A stretch of 33,899 bases of DNA from Verrucomicrobiaceae bacterium. GTDB taxonomy: Bacteria > Verrucomicrobiota > Verrucomicrobiia > Verrucomicrobiales > Akkermansiaceae. The notes beneath the pieces were generated by a model. It worked only from the letters and a program-made list of their open reading frames with translations. It searched no databases and was not told the DNA's origin. The position numbers and the translations under genes were made by a program. Position 1 is the first letter of the stretch. Each line of letters begins with the position of its first letter. Positions 1 through 7,515 of the stretch are shown here, in pieces. The stretch is taken from contig JAACFN010000004.1 of the NCBI GenBank assembly GCA_009937455.1, forward strand, positions 1 to 33,899, given 5' to 3'.

Positions 1-594
1 AGCATTAACTGGAGGGAACTTTACCGCAGGCACTTACTCTTCCTACGTAGCATACGCGAAGGTCTCACTGATGAGAGGTTATGTGGACAAGCACTTGATT
101 ACGGCCAGAGCGTGCCTGTAGCCGACGTGGTTGCTCCAATTACCGAAGAGCTGGGTTGTTTCCAGTGGATTGGGGAAGAGAAGTCTGAGACAGGTTGGCC
201 TGGCTCCGTAGAATCAATACAAGCAGAGGTAAGGCCTTTCCTGAAGGCAATCACCAGTGTTATGCGTGATGCAGGTGTGATTCTCATTTCTCAGACTCAG
301 GGCGGTGTTGAATTCAGTCTTTCATCACGCCTATTGGCTAAAAATCTTGAGCCGTTACGCACGGCGACAAAAGATGCTCCTTCTGATGCCAGCATCGCAC
401 TTTGTGCGGCCTTTTTCCGCATGGCTCACGCAGGTGCCATGTTTGAGGTTGTTCCCGAGGCTAATCGTGAAATGATACGTTTGAAGGTCTTGTTTGATCT
501 CACCAAGCGCGTTGACGTTACTGAGAGCGGCTGGGACTCATTAGTTGTGGCGCTGACAGGTAATGATATTTTCTGGTCGCGCTACGGGGCCTGA
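1..594 (+). CDS. C-terminal part of an unrecognised protein (5' end outside window)
   Basis: The first reading frame is open from base 1 to the TGA at 592-594, giving the last 197 residues of a protein whose start lies outside the window. A GTG at 112 could act as a start, but the uninterrupted frame upstream argues against it. I see no signal peptide, membrane segment or catalytic motif that I can name. The part is mixed alpha/beta in character. Its second half, with a hydrophobic stretch rich in Ala, Met and Phe followed by a short acidic linker and a beta-like end, is faintly like the last part of a degenerate histidine-kinase ATPase domain, but the N and G boxes are not visible. I assign no function. 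The next gene is on the opposite strand, so this gene ends a rightward unit. Confidence 0.6.
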   Translation, partial: SINWRELYRRHLLFLRSIREGLTDERLCGQALDYGQSVPVADVVAPITEELGCFQWIGEEKSETGWPGSVESIQAEVRPFLKAITSVMRDAGVILISQTQGGVEFSLSSRLLAKNLEPLRTATKDAPSDASIALCAAFFRMAHAGAMFEVVPEANREMIRLKVLFDLTKRVDVTESGWDSLVVALTGNDIFWSRYGA

Positions 595-757
595 GCCTGG
601 CTGAATTGAAAAGTAGCAACTGCCCGGCACTACGGGGTAAGTGACGAGTTGGTGACCAGCCTCACGCTGGCAACACAGTAGTCCTTGTGACTGTATTTTG
701 CAGCCACTGGCGCTAAACCAATGTTTGAGTGCGCTTGGCGCAGCATGATGAGTGGGC

Positions 758-979
758 CTAGAAGCCTCCGTGCCCATATGCCTGACTACCTCTGCCATGT
801 TGGGGCCCGACAGTGTCACCTGCTTTTCTCAATTCTGATGCTGTCAGAATGTCCTGATCCATTTGTCTCTGGAGCTGGGGGTCAGGCGCACAAGAGGATA
901 ACGATAATGCAGTGGCTGAGAGTGCTGTAAAAAAGAGGCTTTTGATGAAGAGTTTATTTGAGCGGGTAGTAATTTTCAT
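758..979 (-). CDS. Small predicted lipoprotein, 73 residues
   Basis: This leftward gene encodes a short protein with a classical lipoprotein signal: Lys/Arg-rich N-terminus (MKITTRSNK), a hydrophobic core, and the lipobox Leu-Ser-Ser-Cys near residue 30. The mature part is only about 44 residues, polar, and ends in a Gly/His-rich tail (GRGSQAYGHGGF). The ATG at 979 is preferred to a TTG 39 bases upstream because the signal peptide begins naturally there. There is no clear Shine-Dalgarno sequence, as for many genes in this window. It is divergent from malQ, with about 130 bases between them that probably hold both promoters. I do not recognise the mature sequence; the role is unknown, and an outer- or inner-membrane anchored small protein is inferred from the signal alone. 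Confidence 0.55.
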   Translation of the reverse strand: MKITTRSNKLFIKSLFFTALSATALSLSSCAPDPQLQRQMDQDILTASELRKAGDTVGPQHGRGSQAYGHGGF

Positions 980-1111
980 AACAAGCTGTATTATGCTACT
1001 GGGACTAGCTAATTTCAAGCGGCTAATTTTTCAGCGAGCGGCGTCTTGGCTGTTTTAGATGTTGGCTCTTTAGTGTTGCCTAAATGAGTCACCCGTATCA
1101 TATCCCCTGGC

Positions 1112-2800
1112 ATGGCAAATGCTAGGATGGATCGCTTGAGGAGGTTAGGCATATTAATTCCCGTTTTTTCTTTGCGTCGAGATGATGACTTGGGAATTGG
1201 TGACACTCGGGCACTCCTAGAGATGATTAAATGGGCTGCGATCAACAAGATCGGATTTCTGCAGCTGTTGCCGATCAATGAAACAGGGGCAGATAATAGC
1301 CCCTATAACGCGATAAGCTCGGTTGCCTTGGACCCGCTTTTAATTGATCTAGAGGCCATCCCTGAGATTGAGCTCAGTGATATTAAGGCGACGGCCGAGG
1401 AACTTGGAATTGATGCAAACACCGAAAATCTGGTTGATTACGAGACAGTAAGAACCGCTAAGTGGGGACTGCTGGCCAAGGGTTTTGATGATTTTTGGGA
1501 GGCCGAGCTCGTGAATACGGAATTTGATGCGTTCTGTATTGAAGAAGCGGAGTGGCTGGTGCCCTATTGTAAGTTTCGGTGGCTGATGGAGATATCTGGA
1601 ACCGAAGAATGGGAACTTTGGCCCGAGCAATATAATACTCCTGAAGATGCGGAGACATACCTTACGACTTTACCTGTAGAGGAAGTTGAGCGTAATCTGA
1701 CTTTCTTTGCATGGGTGCAGTGGCATGCCTTTACCCAGTGGCGAAAACTCAGAGATTGTGCACAACAGCTTGATGTTAAGTTGATGGGCGATATTCCGAT
1801 TGGGATTTCCTACAGCAGTGCGGATGTGTTTTTTGAGCCCGAGTGGTTTGATCTTACCTTATCAGGTGGATCGCCTCCAGAGACGGTATTCAAGGATGAT
1901 GCTTTTGCTTGCCAGTGGGGTCAGAACTGGGGAATTCCGATTTACCGCTGGGATGTCCTAGAGCAAAATGATTTTTCATGGTGGCGCCGTAGAATTGAAA
2001 AGCTGACGGATATTTTCCATATTTTCAGAATTGATCACATTCTCGGATTTTACCGAATTTATAGCTTTCCTTGGAGACCAAGGCGCAACGAAGAGTTTGT
2101 TGGTTTGAGTGACAAGCAGGCAAAAAATATTACAGGGGGACCACTGCCAGAGTTTTTTCCACGCTCAGATGATACCGATAAAAACAGAGCCGCTAACCTA
2201 GCAGACGGCGACAAGTATCTTAAGGTGATACAAGATGCTGCTGGTGATGGCGAAGTGGTGGGAGAAGATTTGGGCTGTGTGCCAGATTACGTCAGGCCCA
2301 ATATGGAGGATCTAGGTATCGCAGGGTTTAAAGTTTGTCACTGGGAAGTTCGAGGCCATGGGGAAACCGTTCCTGGCTCTGATTATCCTGAGTGTGCCTT
2401 TGCAACATACGCCACCCATGATCATGAGTCTATTCCGGCAATGTGGAATACCCTCAAGGGGATGTTGGGTGGCCATGATCATGATGGGGCTATTAGAGGT
2501 TTGGAACTGTTGAGCGACTTTGCAGGCTTGCCGAAAGGGGGCAGTGCCGACTGTTATGCCGACTATGGCCCAGTGGTGAAATGGGCATTGTTTGATCGGT
2601 TACTCAAATCGAATGCTGATTACGCATCGTTGATGATCACAGACATCATTGATAGCACCGAACGTATCAACATTCCTGGCACCGTGGGGGGTAAAAACTG
2701 GCGCTTCCGCTTACCTTGGAAGCTTGAGGATATGCCGGAGACTATACAGGGGGAATGCTCACGTCTACGAGAGCTAATCCATATCTCGAAGCGCGGCTAG
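1112..2800 (+). CDS. malQ: 4-alpha-glucanotransferase (amylomaltase, GH77)
   Basis: This enzyme transfers alpha-1,4-glucan segments between acceptors, releasing glucose, in maltodextrin and glycogen metabolism in the cytoplasm. The 562-residue protein shows GH77 hallmarks: the N-terminal SPYNAISSVALDP segment, the nucleophile region FRIDHILGFYR (Asp308), the acid/base region VGEDLGCVPDYVRP (Glu385), and the third acidic residue in THDHES (Asp437). The length is somewhat above the roughly 500 residues common for short-type amylomaltases. The start at 1112 follows the frame; a second ATG at 1127 with AGG two bases upstream is possible and would remove only five residues. Its 3' end overlaps the convergent coaB gene by 27 bases, both ends being supported by the coding frames. 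No other glycogen gene is nearby. Confidence 0.93.
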   Translation: MANARMDRLRRLGILIPVFSLRRDDDLGIGDTRALLEMIKWAAINKIGFLQLLPINETGADNSPYNAISSVALDPLLIDLEAIPEIELSDIKATAEELGIDANTENLVDYETVRTAKWGLLAKGFDDFWEAELVNTEFDAFCIEEAEWLVPYCKFRWLMEISGTEEWELWPEQYNTPEDAETYLTTLPVEEVERNLTFFAWVQWHAFTQWRKLRDCAQQLDVKLMGDIPIGISYSSADVFFEPEWFDLTLSGGSPPETVFKDDAFACQWGQNWGIPIYRWDVLEQNDFSWWRRRIEKLTDIFHIFRIDHILGFYRIYSFPWRPRRNEEFVGLSDKQAKNITGGPLPEFFPRSDDTDKNRAANLADGDKYLKVIQDAAGDGEVVGEDLGCVPDYVRPNMEDLGIAGFKVCHWEVRGHGETVPGSDYPECAFATYATHDHESIPAMWNTLKGMLGGHDHDGAIRGLELLSDFAGLPKGGSADCYADYGPVVKWALFDRLLKSNADYASLMITDIIDSTERINIPGTVGGKNWRFRLPWKLEDMPETIQGECSRLRELIHISKRG

Positions 2801-3433
2801 ATTGACGGCGTGCTCGAGAATAATATGGCTGAGGTGTTGTTTTGACGCCTTTGCTGGTTGCTCAATATAATCAGCTGAAATGAGGAGTATCTCGTTTTGG
2901 TTGCTGTCAAAGCCTATGTCTTTACGGGAAACGTCATTGGCGACAATGAGATCACAGCCTTTACGCTGTAGCTTTTCACGCGCATTGGCCTCAAGGTTTT
3001 CTGTTTCTGCGGCAAAGCCAACTAATACGCCTTGATAGCCGAATTTTTGTTTCGCAGAGCCAAGGATATCTGGAGTTTTGACGAGTTCAAGAGTGGTGGT
3101 TTCGGCACCCTTTTTAATTTTTTGCTCGGAGATGTTAGCCGGCTGGTAGTCGGCAACTGCTGCAGCAAAAATTGCGATATCCGCTTTTTTGATCCAGTGC
3201 TCGACGGCATCATACATTTCCTGAGTGCTTTCTACGGGAACGTAGTCGACCAGGTCAGGGACATCCAAATGGGTGGGGCCAGAAATGAGGATGACGCGGT
3301 GGCCTTGTTGGGCCGCTGTCTTGGCGATGGCGTATCCCATTTTCCCGGAGGACTTGTTAGTCAGGAAGCGGACAGGGTCGATGGCTTCGCGAGTAGGCCC
3401 AGCGGTGATGAGAATAGTCATCGGAGGAATCAT
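2774..3433 (-). CDS. coaB: Phosphopantothenate-cysteine ligase (separate CoaB)
   Basis: CoaB joins 4'-phosphopantothenate to cysteine using a nucleotide triphosphate, the second step of coenzyme A synthesis after pantothenate kinase. The 219-residue protein has the family's N-terminal ITAGPTREAIDPVRF motif, the SSGKMG loop (residues 28-33), the AAAVADYQP nucleotide-binding segment (90-98) and the VGFAAET motif (138-144). In most bacteria it is fused behind CoaC; here the two are separate genes. The ATG at 3433 shares its A with the TGA of coaC (TGATG), so translation is likely coupled. An ATG four codons later at 3421 is an alternative start. It is the last gene of the leftward prfB-gmk-coaC-coaB cluster. 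Confidence 0.93.
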   Translation of the reverse strand: MIPPMTILITAGPTREAIDPVRFLTNKSSGKMGYAIAKTAAQQGHRVILISGPTHLDVPDLVDYVPVESTQEMYDAVEHWIKKADIAIFAAAVADYQPANISEQKIKKGAETTTLELVKTPDILGSAKQKFGYQGVLVGFAAETENLEANAREKLQRKGCDLIVANDVSRKDIGFDSNQNEILLISADYIEQPAKASKQHLSHIILEHAVNLAALRDMD

Positions 3434-3990
3434 CAGCGGGGTGGTTTTGATGAGGTGTGGAGCAGCTTTTCTGCAGCATCAACAACCTTGGATTCTTCCA
3501 TGAGTCTGCCAGGCCCCGAGTAGCCACATGCGAGCATGCCTTCTTTTTCTGGCCCAATAAATTGGCAACCATCTTGCTCTAAGCGGGCAATGTTACGTTG
3601 GGTGGCTGCGTGCATCCACATTTTACCATTCATGGCTGGCGCGATAAGGACGGGGGCTTCCGTAGCGAGGTAGATGCTGGAGAGTGGGTCGGGGGCAAGA
3701 CCATTGGCAAAGTTGCCCAAGGTGTTTGCAGAAGCGGGCGCGATAATTACGAGGTCCGCGCGGTCAGCAAGATCGATATGTCCCGGTTTCCATGCTTGTT
3801 TTTCATCTTCTAAGCTGACGAGAACCGAATGTTGAGAAATGACCTGAAGGGTGAGGGGGGTAATGAACTCGGTGGCTGATTGAGTCATCACACAATGAAC
3901 AAGATGGCCATTTTTAACCAACTGCGAGGCAATGGTCGCGGCTTTGTAGGCGGCTATGGATCCGGTAATTCCTAGGATGATCGTTTTCAT
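3433..3990 (-). CDS. coaC: Phosphopantothenoylcysteine decarboxylase (separate CoaC)
   Basis: CoaC is the FMN-dependent decarboxylase that converts 4'-phosphopantothenoylcysteine to 4'-phosphopantetheine. The 185-residue flavoprotein shows the HFCD family features: a N-terminal ITGSIAAYKA phosphate/FMN loop, the active-site His in PGHIDLADRADL (His71), the PAMN substrate-binding motif (118-121) and the flexible-flap cysteine in ACGYSGPGR (Cys155). The usual ADDLLS stretch reads APDPLS here, a small deviation. Its ATG overlaps the gmk stop codon (ATGA), and its stop overlaps the coaB start, giving a tightly coupled cluster. The size fits an unfused CoaC; the fused CoaBC form would be about 400 residues. 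Confidence 0.94.
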   Translation of the reverse strand: MKTIILGITGSIAAYKAATIASQLVKNGHLVHCVMTQSATEFITPLTLQVISQHSVLVSLEDEKQAWKPGHIDLADRADLVIIAPASANTLGNFANGLAPDPLSSIYLATEAPVLIAPAMNGKMWMHAATQRNIARLEQDGCQFIGPEKEGMLACGYSGPGRLMEESKVVDAAEKLLHTSSKPPR

Positions 3991-4610
3991 GAATCGAGAG
4001 GAGGCTGGAGGTTTTTGAGTCGAGAAACCTTGAGTCGCTCAGCAAGCATGAGTGACTTAAATTGGTGGTAATCTTGCTCACGTGTGTCTGAGAGTAAACG
4101 GTAGGTGTATTTTGGCCAGTTGCCAATTTCCCCTAGAGCGTTTTTCATACGTAATTCGATGACCTCTTGTGCGTCTGAGCCGCGTCCGGTTAAGCGCTTG
4201 AGGAGTTCGTCCTCGGTCTGGGGCATGACAAACAGATCAACTAACGCAGCCTGTATACTTGCGTCATCGCAGCCGCGCACTTGATCAGCTCCTTGTACGT
4301 CGATGTCCATGACCACATCAGTGCCTGCTGCAAGATGATTGAGGACTTCTATTTTCAGTGTGCCATAAAAATTACCATGAACTTCAGCATATTCGAGGAA
4401 CTCCCCATTGGTGACTTTTTGTTCAAATGTCTCCCTATTAAGAAAATGATAGTCATGACCGTCACGTTCACCCTCTCTGGAAGGTCGGGTCGTGCAGGAG
4501 GTAGAATAAATGGCCTCGCCTTCGTCTGCTAGTCGCCGGCAAAGCGTTGTTTTGCCGGAGCCTGATGGCCCGGACACCAATAGGAGAATGCCTGTTCGCT
4601 CAATGGTCAT
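3987..4610 (-). CDS. gmk: Guanylate kinase
   Basis: Guanylate kinase phosphorylates GMP to GDP with ATP in the cytoplasm. The 207-residue protein has the P-loop GPSGSGKTT (residues 14-22), the GMP-binding segment TTRPSREGERDGHDYHF, and the EYAEVHGNFYGT motif typical of the family, and its length matches the usual 200-210 residues. It lies 38 bases downstream of prfB and overlaps coaC by four bases (ATGA). Gmk next to the CoA genes is a common bacterial arrangement. No strong ribosome-binding site precedes the ATG. Confidence 0.95.
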   Translation of the reverse strand: MTIERTGILLLVSGPSGSGKTTLCRRLADEGEAIYSTSCTTRPSREGERDGHDYHFLNRETFEQKVTNGEFLEYAEVHGNFYGTLKIEVLNHLAAGTDVVMDIDVQGADQVRGCDDASIQAALVDLFVMPQTEDELLKRLTGRGSDAQEVIELRMKNALGEIGNWPKYTYRLLSDTREQDYHQFKSLMLAERLKVSRLKNLQPPLDS

Positions 4611-4648
4611 AATTTGATCGTGATGGTTCTTATGCGGGTTGTGATAGT

Positions 4649-5768
4649 TCAGCTGTCACGGGTCTTACCTTTAAGCATGGCTTCAATGAAGGGATCGAGA
4701 TTGCCATCCATTACGGATGAGATATTGCCAGTTTCTTCACCCGTTCGCAAGTCCTTGACCATTTGATAGGGCTGAAAAACATAAGACCGGATTTGGCTGC
4801 CCCAGCCAATTTCTCCTTTAGCAGAGTATTCGCGATCGGCTTCTGCACGATGTTTGTCTTCTTCAATCTGGTAAAGCTTGGCACGCAACAAGGACCATGC
4901 GTTTTCACGATTTCGGAGCTGAGACCGCTCTTGAGTTGAGCGAATCATGATGCCGGTGGGTTTGTGCTTTAGGATAACGGCGGTCTCTACCTTATTGACA
5001 TTTTGGCCGCCGGCGCCGCCTGAGCGGGCGGTGCTGATTTCAACATCAGAGTCGGGTATTTCGATATTGATGTCCTTGGATATTTCCGGGGTGACATCGA
5101 TTGCTGAGAATGACGTGTGGCGTTTACCGGCAGCGTCAAAGGGGGATATGCGAACGAGACGATGAACTCCACGCTCGTTTTTGAGATAGCCGTAGGCGAA
5201 GGGCCCATCAATTTTAAGAGAGGCGGTGCGACAGCCGGCCCCATCTCCATCTTGGTAGTCAACATTGGTGACGCTGAAGCCCTTACTCTCTGCCCAACGG
5301 GTGTACATACGAAGCAGCATTTCCGCCCAGTCACAGGCCTCAGTGCCACCTGCTCCCGCTTGGATGTTGAGGTAAGCGTTTGAAGCATCGGTGGGTTTGT
5401 CTAGAAGGGTGATCAGCTCAAATTTATCCAATTCCTTGGTGATGGAGTGAAAGTCATCATTGGCCTCTCGTGCAAATTCGATATCGTCCGTTTCTTTGGC
5501 GAGCTCGATCACCTCATTGAGATTATTAGCACGATCCTCTAAAGCAAGGAATGGGATGAGGCGGCCTTTAACCAAGTTGGCCTCGCTAACGATACTTTGT
5601 GCTTTGTCGGGATCATCCCAAAAAACCGTATCGGACATGATGGTGTCGTATTCGGCAAGTTTTTGTTCCAAGGTCGGAACGTCAAAGGTACCTCCTGAGT
5701 TCAGATAGGCGGCTTTTTAGGGCCCCGGTATCCAGCGCCAGGAGGTCAGCGATATTTTGTTCACTCAT
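4649..5768 (-). CDS. prfB: Peptide chain release factor 2, with +1 programmed frameshift
   Basis: RF2 releases the finished peptide at UGA and UAA codons. The gene is in two frames. A 28-residue start region ([10 protein letters not shown]...LRRYL) begins at ATG 5768 and ends at the in-frame TGA 5682-5684; the main part continues in the +1 frame to 4649. Joined, they give 372 residues. The tripeptide anticodon motif SPF falls at 208-210 and GGQ at 253-255, within about three residues of their places in E. coli RF2, which supports the join. The frameshift site is described separately. The TTG at 5671 could be mistaken for a start of the second part but would remove the normal N-terminus. The gene heads the leftward cluster with gmk, coaC and coaB and is divergent from recO. 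Confidence 0.95.
5681..5696 (-). promoter_or_regulatory. prfB: RF2 autoregulatory +1 frameshift site
   Basis: Read on the minus strand the site is AGGAGGTACCTTTGAC. It has an internal Shine-Dalgarno sequence AGGAGG, three bases, the slippery CUU codon, the UGA stop and a following C. This is the established RF2 layout: low RF2 lets the ribosome pause at UGA C and slip forward one base, so RF2 level controls its own synthesis. The shifted reading is Leu-Asp-Val-Pro, continuing into the main RF2 frame. The position, after codon 28, is close to that in E. coli. Confidence 0.95.
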
Positions 5769-5895
5769 GCGTGGCAGATTCTTAGCCGCTGGCACATAAG
5801 ATTCAAACTCCAAATAGCAAAAAGGCGACAAGATAAAGGCAGAGGCAAATTTGTTGTTTAGTGTGAGGCTAAATAGCTTCACTATGGAGTGGCAG

Positions 5896-6429
5896 ATGGA
5901 GAAATCAGAGGGTATCATTATTCGGCTTACCAAGCTCACGGAGACGAGCTTGATTGTGCATTGGTGTACTCACGACCATGGCTTGATCAAGACGGTGGCT
6001 AAGGGTGGTCGCAGGGCTAAGGGTTCGTTCGCCGGAAAGCTAGATTTGTTTTTCGAAGCAGAGCTTAACTGGGTGCGGAGCCGAAAGAGCGAGCTTCATA
6101 CTCTAAGCGAGATAGCCGTTCTTGATTACCGTGAAAATATCAGAAAGAGATATAAGGATACGCTGGTGGCCTCCTATTTTGTTGAACTATTAGCACACGT
6201 GGTGGAACCAGAGCATCCTGTTCCTGAGCTTTACGACCTGCTGAAGAGAGGGTTGCGTTATATCGGAGATCATGGTGCTGATCAACGCGGGGTTTTGCAC
6301 TTTGAGCATGAGTTAGCTCGTTTGCTAGGAGTTGCTCATGAGCGCTCTAGTGCGGCCATGGCTTTGGAGCAGGCATTTGGTAGTATGCCTCGAGCTAGAG
6401 CGGCTTGTATCGGCGAGCTTGGTGGTTAG
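5896..6429 (+). CDS. recO: DNA repair protein RecO (short form)
   Basis: RecO works with RecF and RecR to load RecA at single-strand gaps, and anneals complementary strands. The protein starts with the typical OB-fold beginning (EGIIIRLTKLTETSLIVHWCTHDHGLIKTVAKGGRR), followed by an alpha-helical C-terminal half containing SYFVELLAHVVEPEHPVPELYDLLKRGL. The ATG at 5896 has GGAG six bases upstream; the frame is open further up to a TTG at 5851 and has an ATG at 5884, but 5896 fits the family start best. At 177 residues it is shorter than the roughly 240 common for the family, and no C-terminal zinc-binding cysteines are visible. recR lies about 15 kb downstream in this window. Confidence 0.82.
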   Translation: MEKSEGIIIRLTKLTETSLIVHWCTHDHGLIKTVAKGGRRAKGSFAGKLDLFFEAELNWVRSRKSELHTLSEIAVLDYRENIRKRYKDTLVASYFVELLAHVVEPEHPVPELYDLLKRGLRYIGDHGADQRGVLHFEHELARLLGVAHERSSAAMALEQAFGSMPRARAACIGELGG

Positions 6430-6552
6430 GCGAGGCGCTGATTTATGTCTGGTCATGAGGTTTGACCTAGTGTTAAATGCGCACATACAGATCTCACACG
6501 AAATATGATGGGTGTGACTGTAATTTAGCTCACCAGACGCTCACCAGAATAA

Positions 6553-7446
6553 ATGGACTCAGGAACAGACAATTTACTGAACATGCTACATGATCGCGTG
6601 AGGCAACTTTGCCGAGCCGGTCGATGGGATGAGGCTAAGAATACGGCCAGCGCGGCAGTCGAAAAATCTCGTGCAAAATATCAAGAGGATCCCGAGAATA
6701 TTGATGAGTTCTCATTTTCACTTGAGATCCAAGGTGATTTTTATCGCCAATATGGGAATCTCGAAGAGGCTAGAAAGTCCTATTTCGAGGCACTAGAACT
6801 TCTCGAAGGTGATAGTTCCAAAACGGAGGCCTTAGCTCGTCTCAGCGCCAGTGTGGCAGTGGTCTATGAAACAGATGGTAACACAGACGAAGCCATCACT
6901 TTTTACGAGCGTAGTATTGAGCTGTTTGAGCGGATGGATCCGCCCTCAGCGATCGATATCGCAAGCTTATGTAACAATCTAGCCTACATCTATAAGAGTT
7001 GTGGGGATTTTGACACCGCAGAAACTTTATACCTAAAAGCACTCGAGCTATATAATGAGAATCTAGGTTCAGAAGACGAAGAGACCGCAGCAATCTGTAA
7101 CAATATTGGAGCTCTTTATTTGGCGGCAGGGTGTTATGACCAAGCTCGTGAAATGTTTGTCATGGCCCTCGATGCACGCCGCAAGGTGTTCGGCGAGAAA
7201 CATCTGGAAACAGCCCAGGCATATGCCAACTTAGCAGTCGCTCTCAGTCACACTGGTGAAGAAGGATGGGCAAAAGAAAACTACCAAACTTCACTTAAAA
7301 TCTACGAGGATAAGGTGAAAGAGGCGCCTATGGATTACGCCACTGTGTCAGCTAACTTTGCTGAGTTTCTCCGTGCTCATGAGGATGATAGGTCTGCATG
7401 CTCAGTGGAAAAACGGGCCAGTAAGATGCTCAAGAAGGCACACTAA
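6553..7446 (+). CDS. Tetratricopeptide-repeat protein (Kinesin light chain-like TPRs)
   Basis: The 297-residue protein is almost entirely TPR helices. At least five repeats of about 34-42 residues can be read, with the typical small/large pattern: around GDFYRQYGNLEEARKSYFEAL, AVVYETDGNTDEAITFYERSI, AYIYKSCGDFDTAETLYLKAL, GALYLAAGCYDQAREMFVMAL and AVALSHTGEEGWAKENYQTSL. The 42-residue spacing of the middle repeats and the phrase NNLAYIYKSCGDFDTAE resemble the kinesin-light-chain type. There is no signal peptide or membrane segment, so it is probably a cytoplasmic scaffold. It stands alone, about 120 bases after recO and convergent with pepP. The partner is unknown. Confidence 0.8.
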   Translation: MDSGTDNLLNMLHDRVRQLCRAGRWDEAKNTASAAVEKSRAKYQEDPENIDEFSFSLEIQGDFYRQYGNLEEARKSYFEALELLEGDSSKTEALARLSASVAVVYETDGNTDEAITFYERSIELFERMDPPSAIDIASLCNNLAYIYKSCGDFDTAETLYLKALELYNENLGSEDEETAAICNNIGALYLAAGCYDQAREMFVMALDARRKVFGEKHLETAQAYANLAVALSHTGEEGWAKENYQTSLKIYEDKVKEAPMDYATVSANFAEFLRAHEDDRSACSVEKRASKMLKKAH

Positions 7447-7451
7447 ATTGA

Positions 7452-7484
7452 CTGCCAGGTATTCTCAATAGCTCGCTATGGCAG
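7452..7484. terminator. Possible hairpin between convergent genes
   Basis: CTGCC at 7452-7456 pairs with GGCAG at 7480-7484, and inside it ATAG at 7468-7471 pairs with CTAT at 7476-7479 around a CTCG loop. An unpaired stretch of 11 bases lies on the 5' side. It sits between the stops of the TPR gene and pepP, where a shared terminator would be expected, but there is no T-run, so the call is weak. Confidence 0.25.
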
Positions 7485-7515
7485 CTAGGCTTGGATTACG
7501 TAGACCCTTTAGCTA

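Noticed and set aside
4987-5388. Long minus-strand open frame inside prfB
   Set aside because: It is an alternative frame of the RF2 gene and has no family pattern; the RF2 frame holds all conserved motifs here.
5851-5895. Longer RecO start at TTG 5851
   Set aside because: ATG 5896 has GGAG at the right spacing and matches the usual RecO beginning; the extra residues are not like the family.
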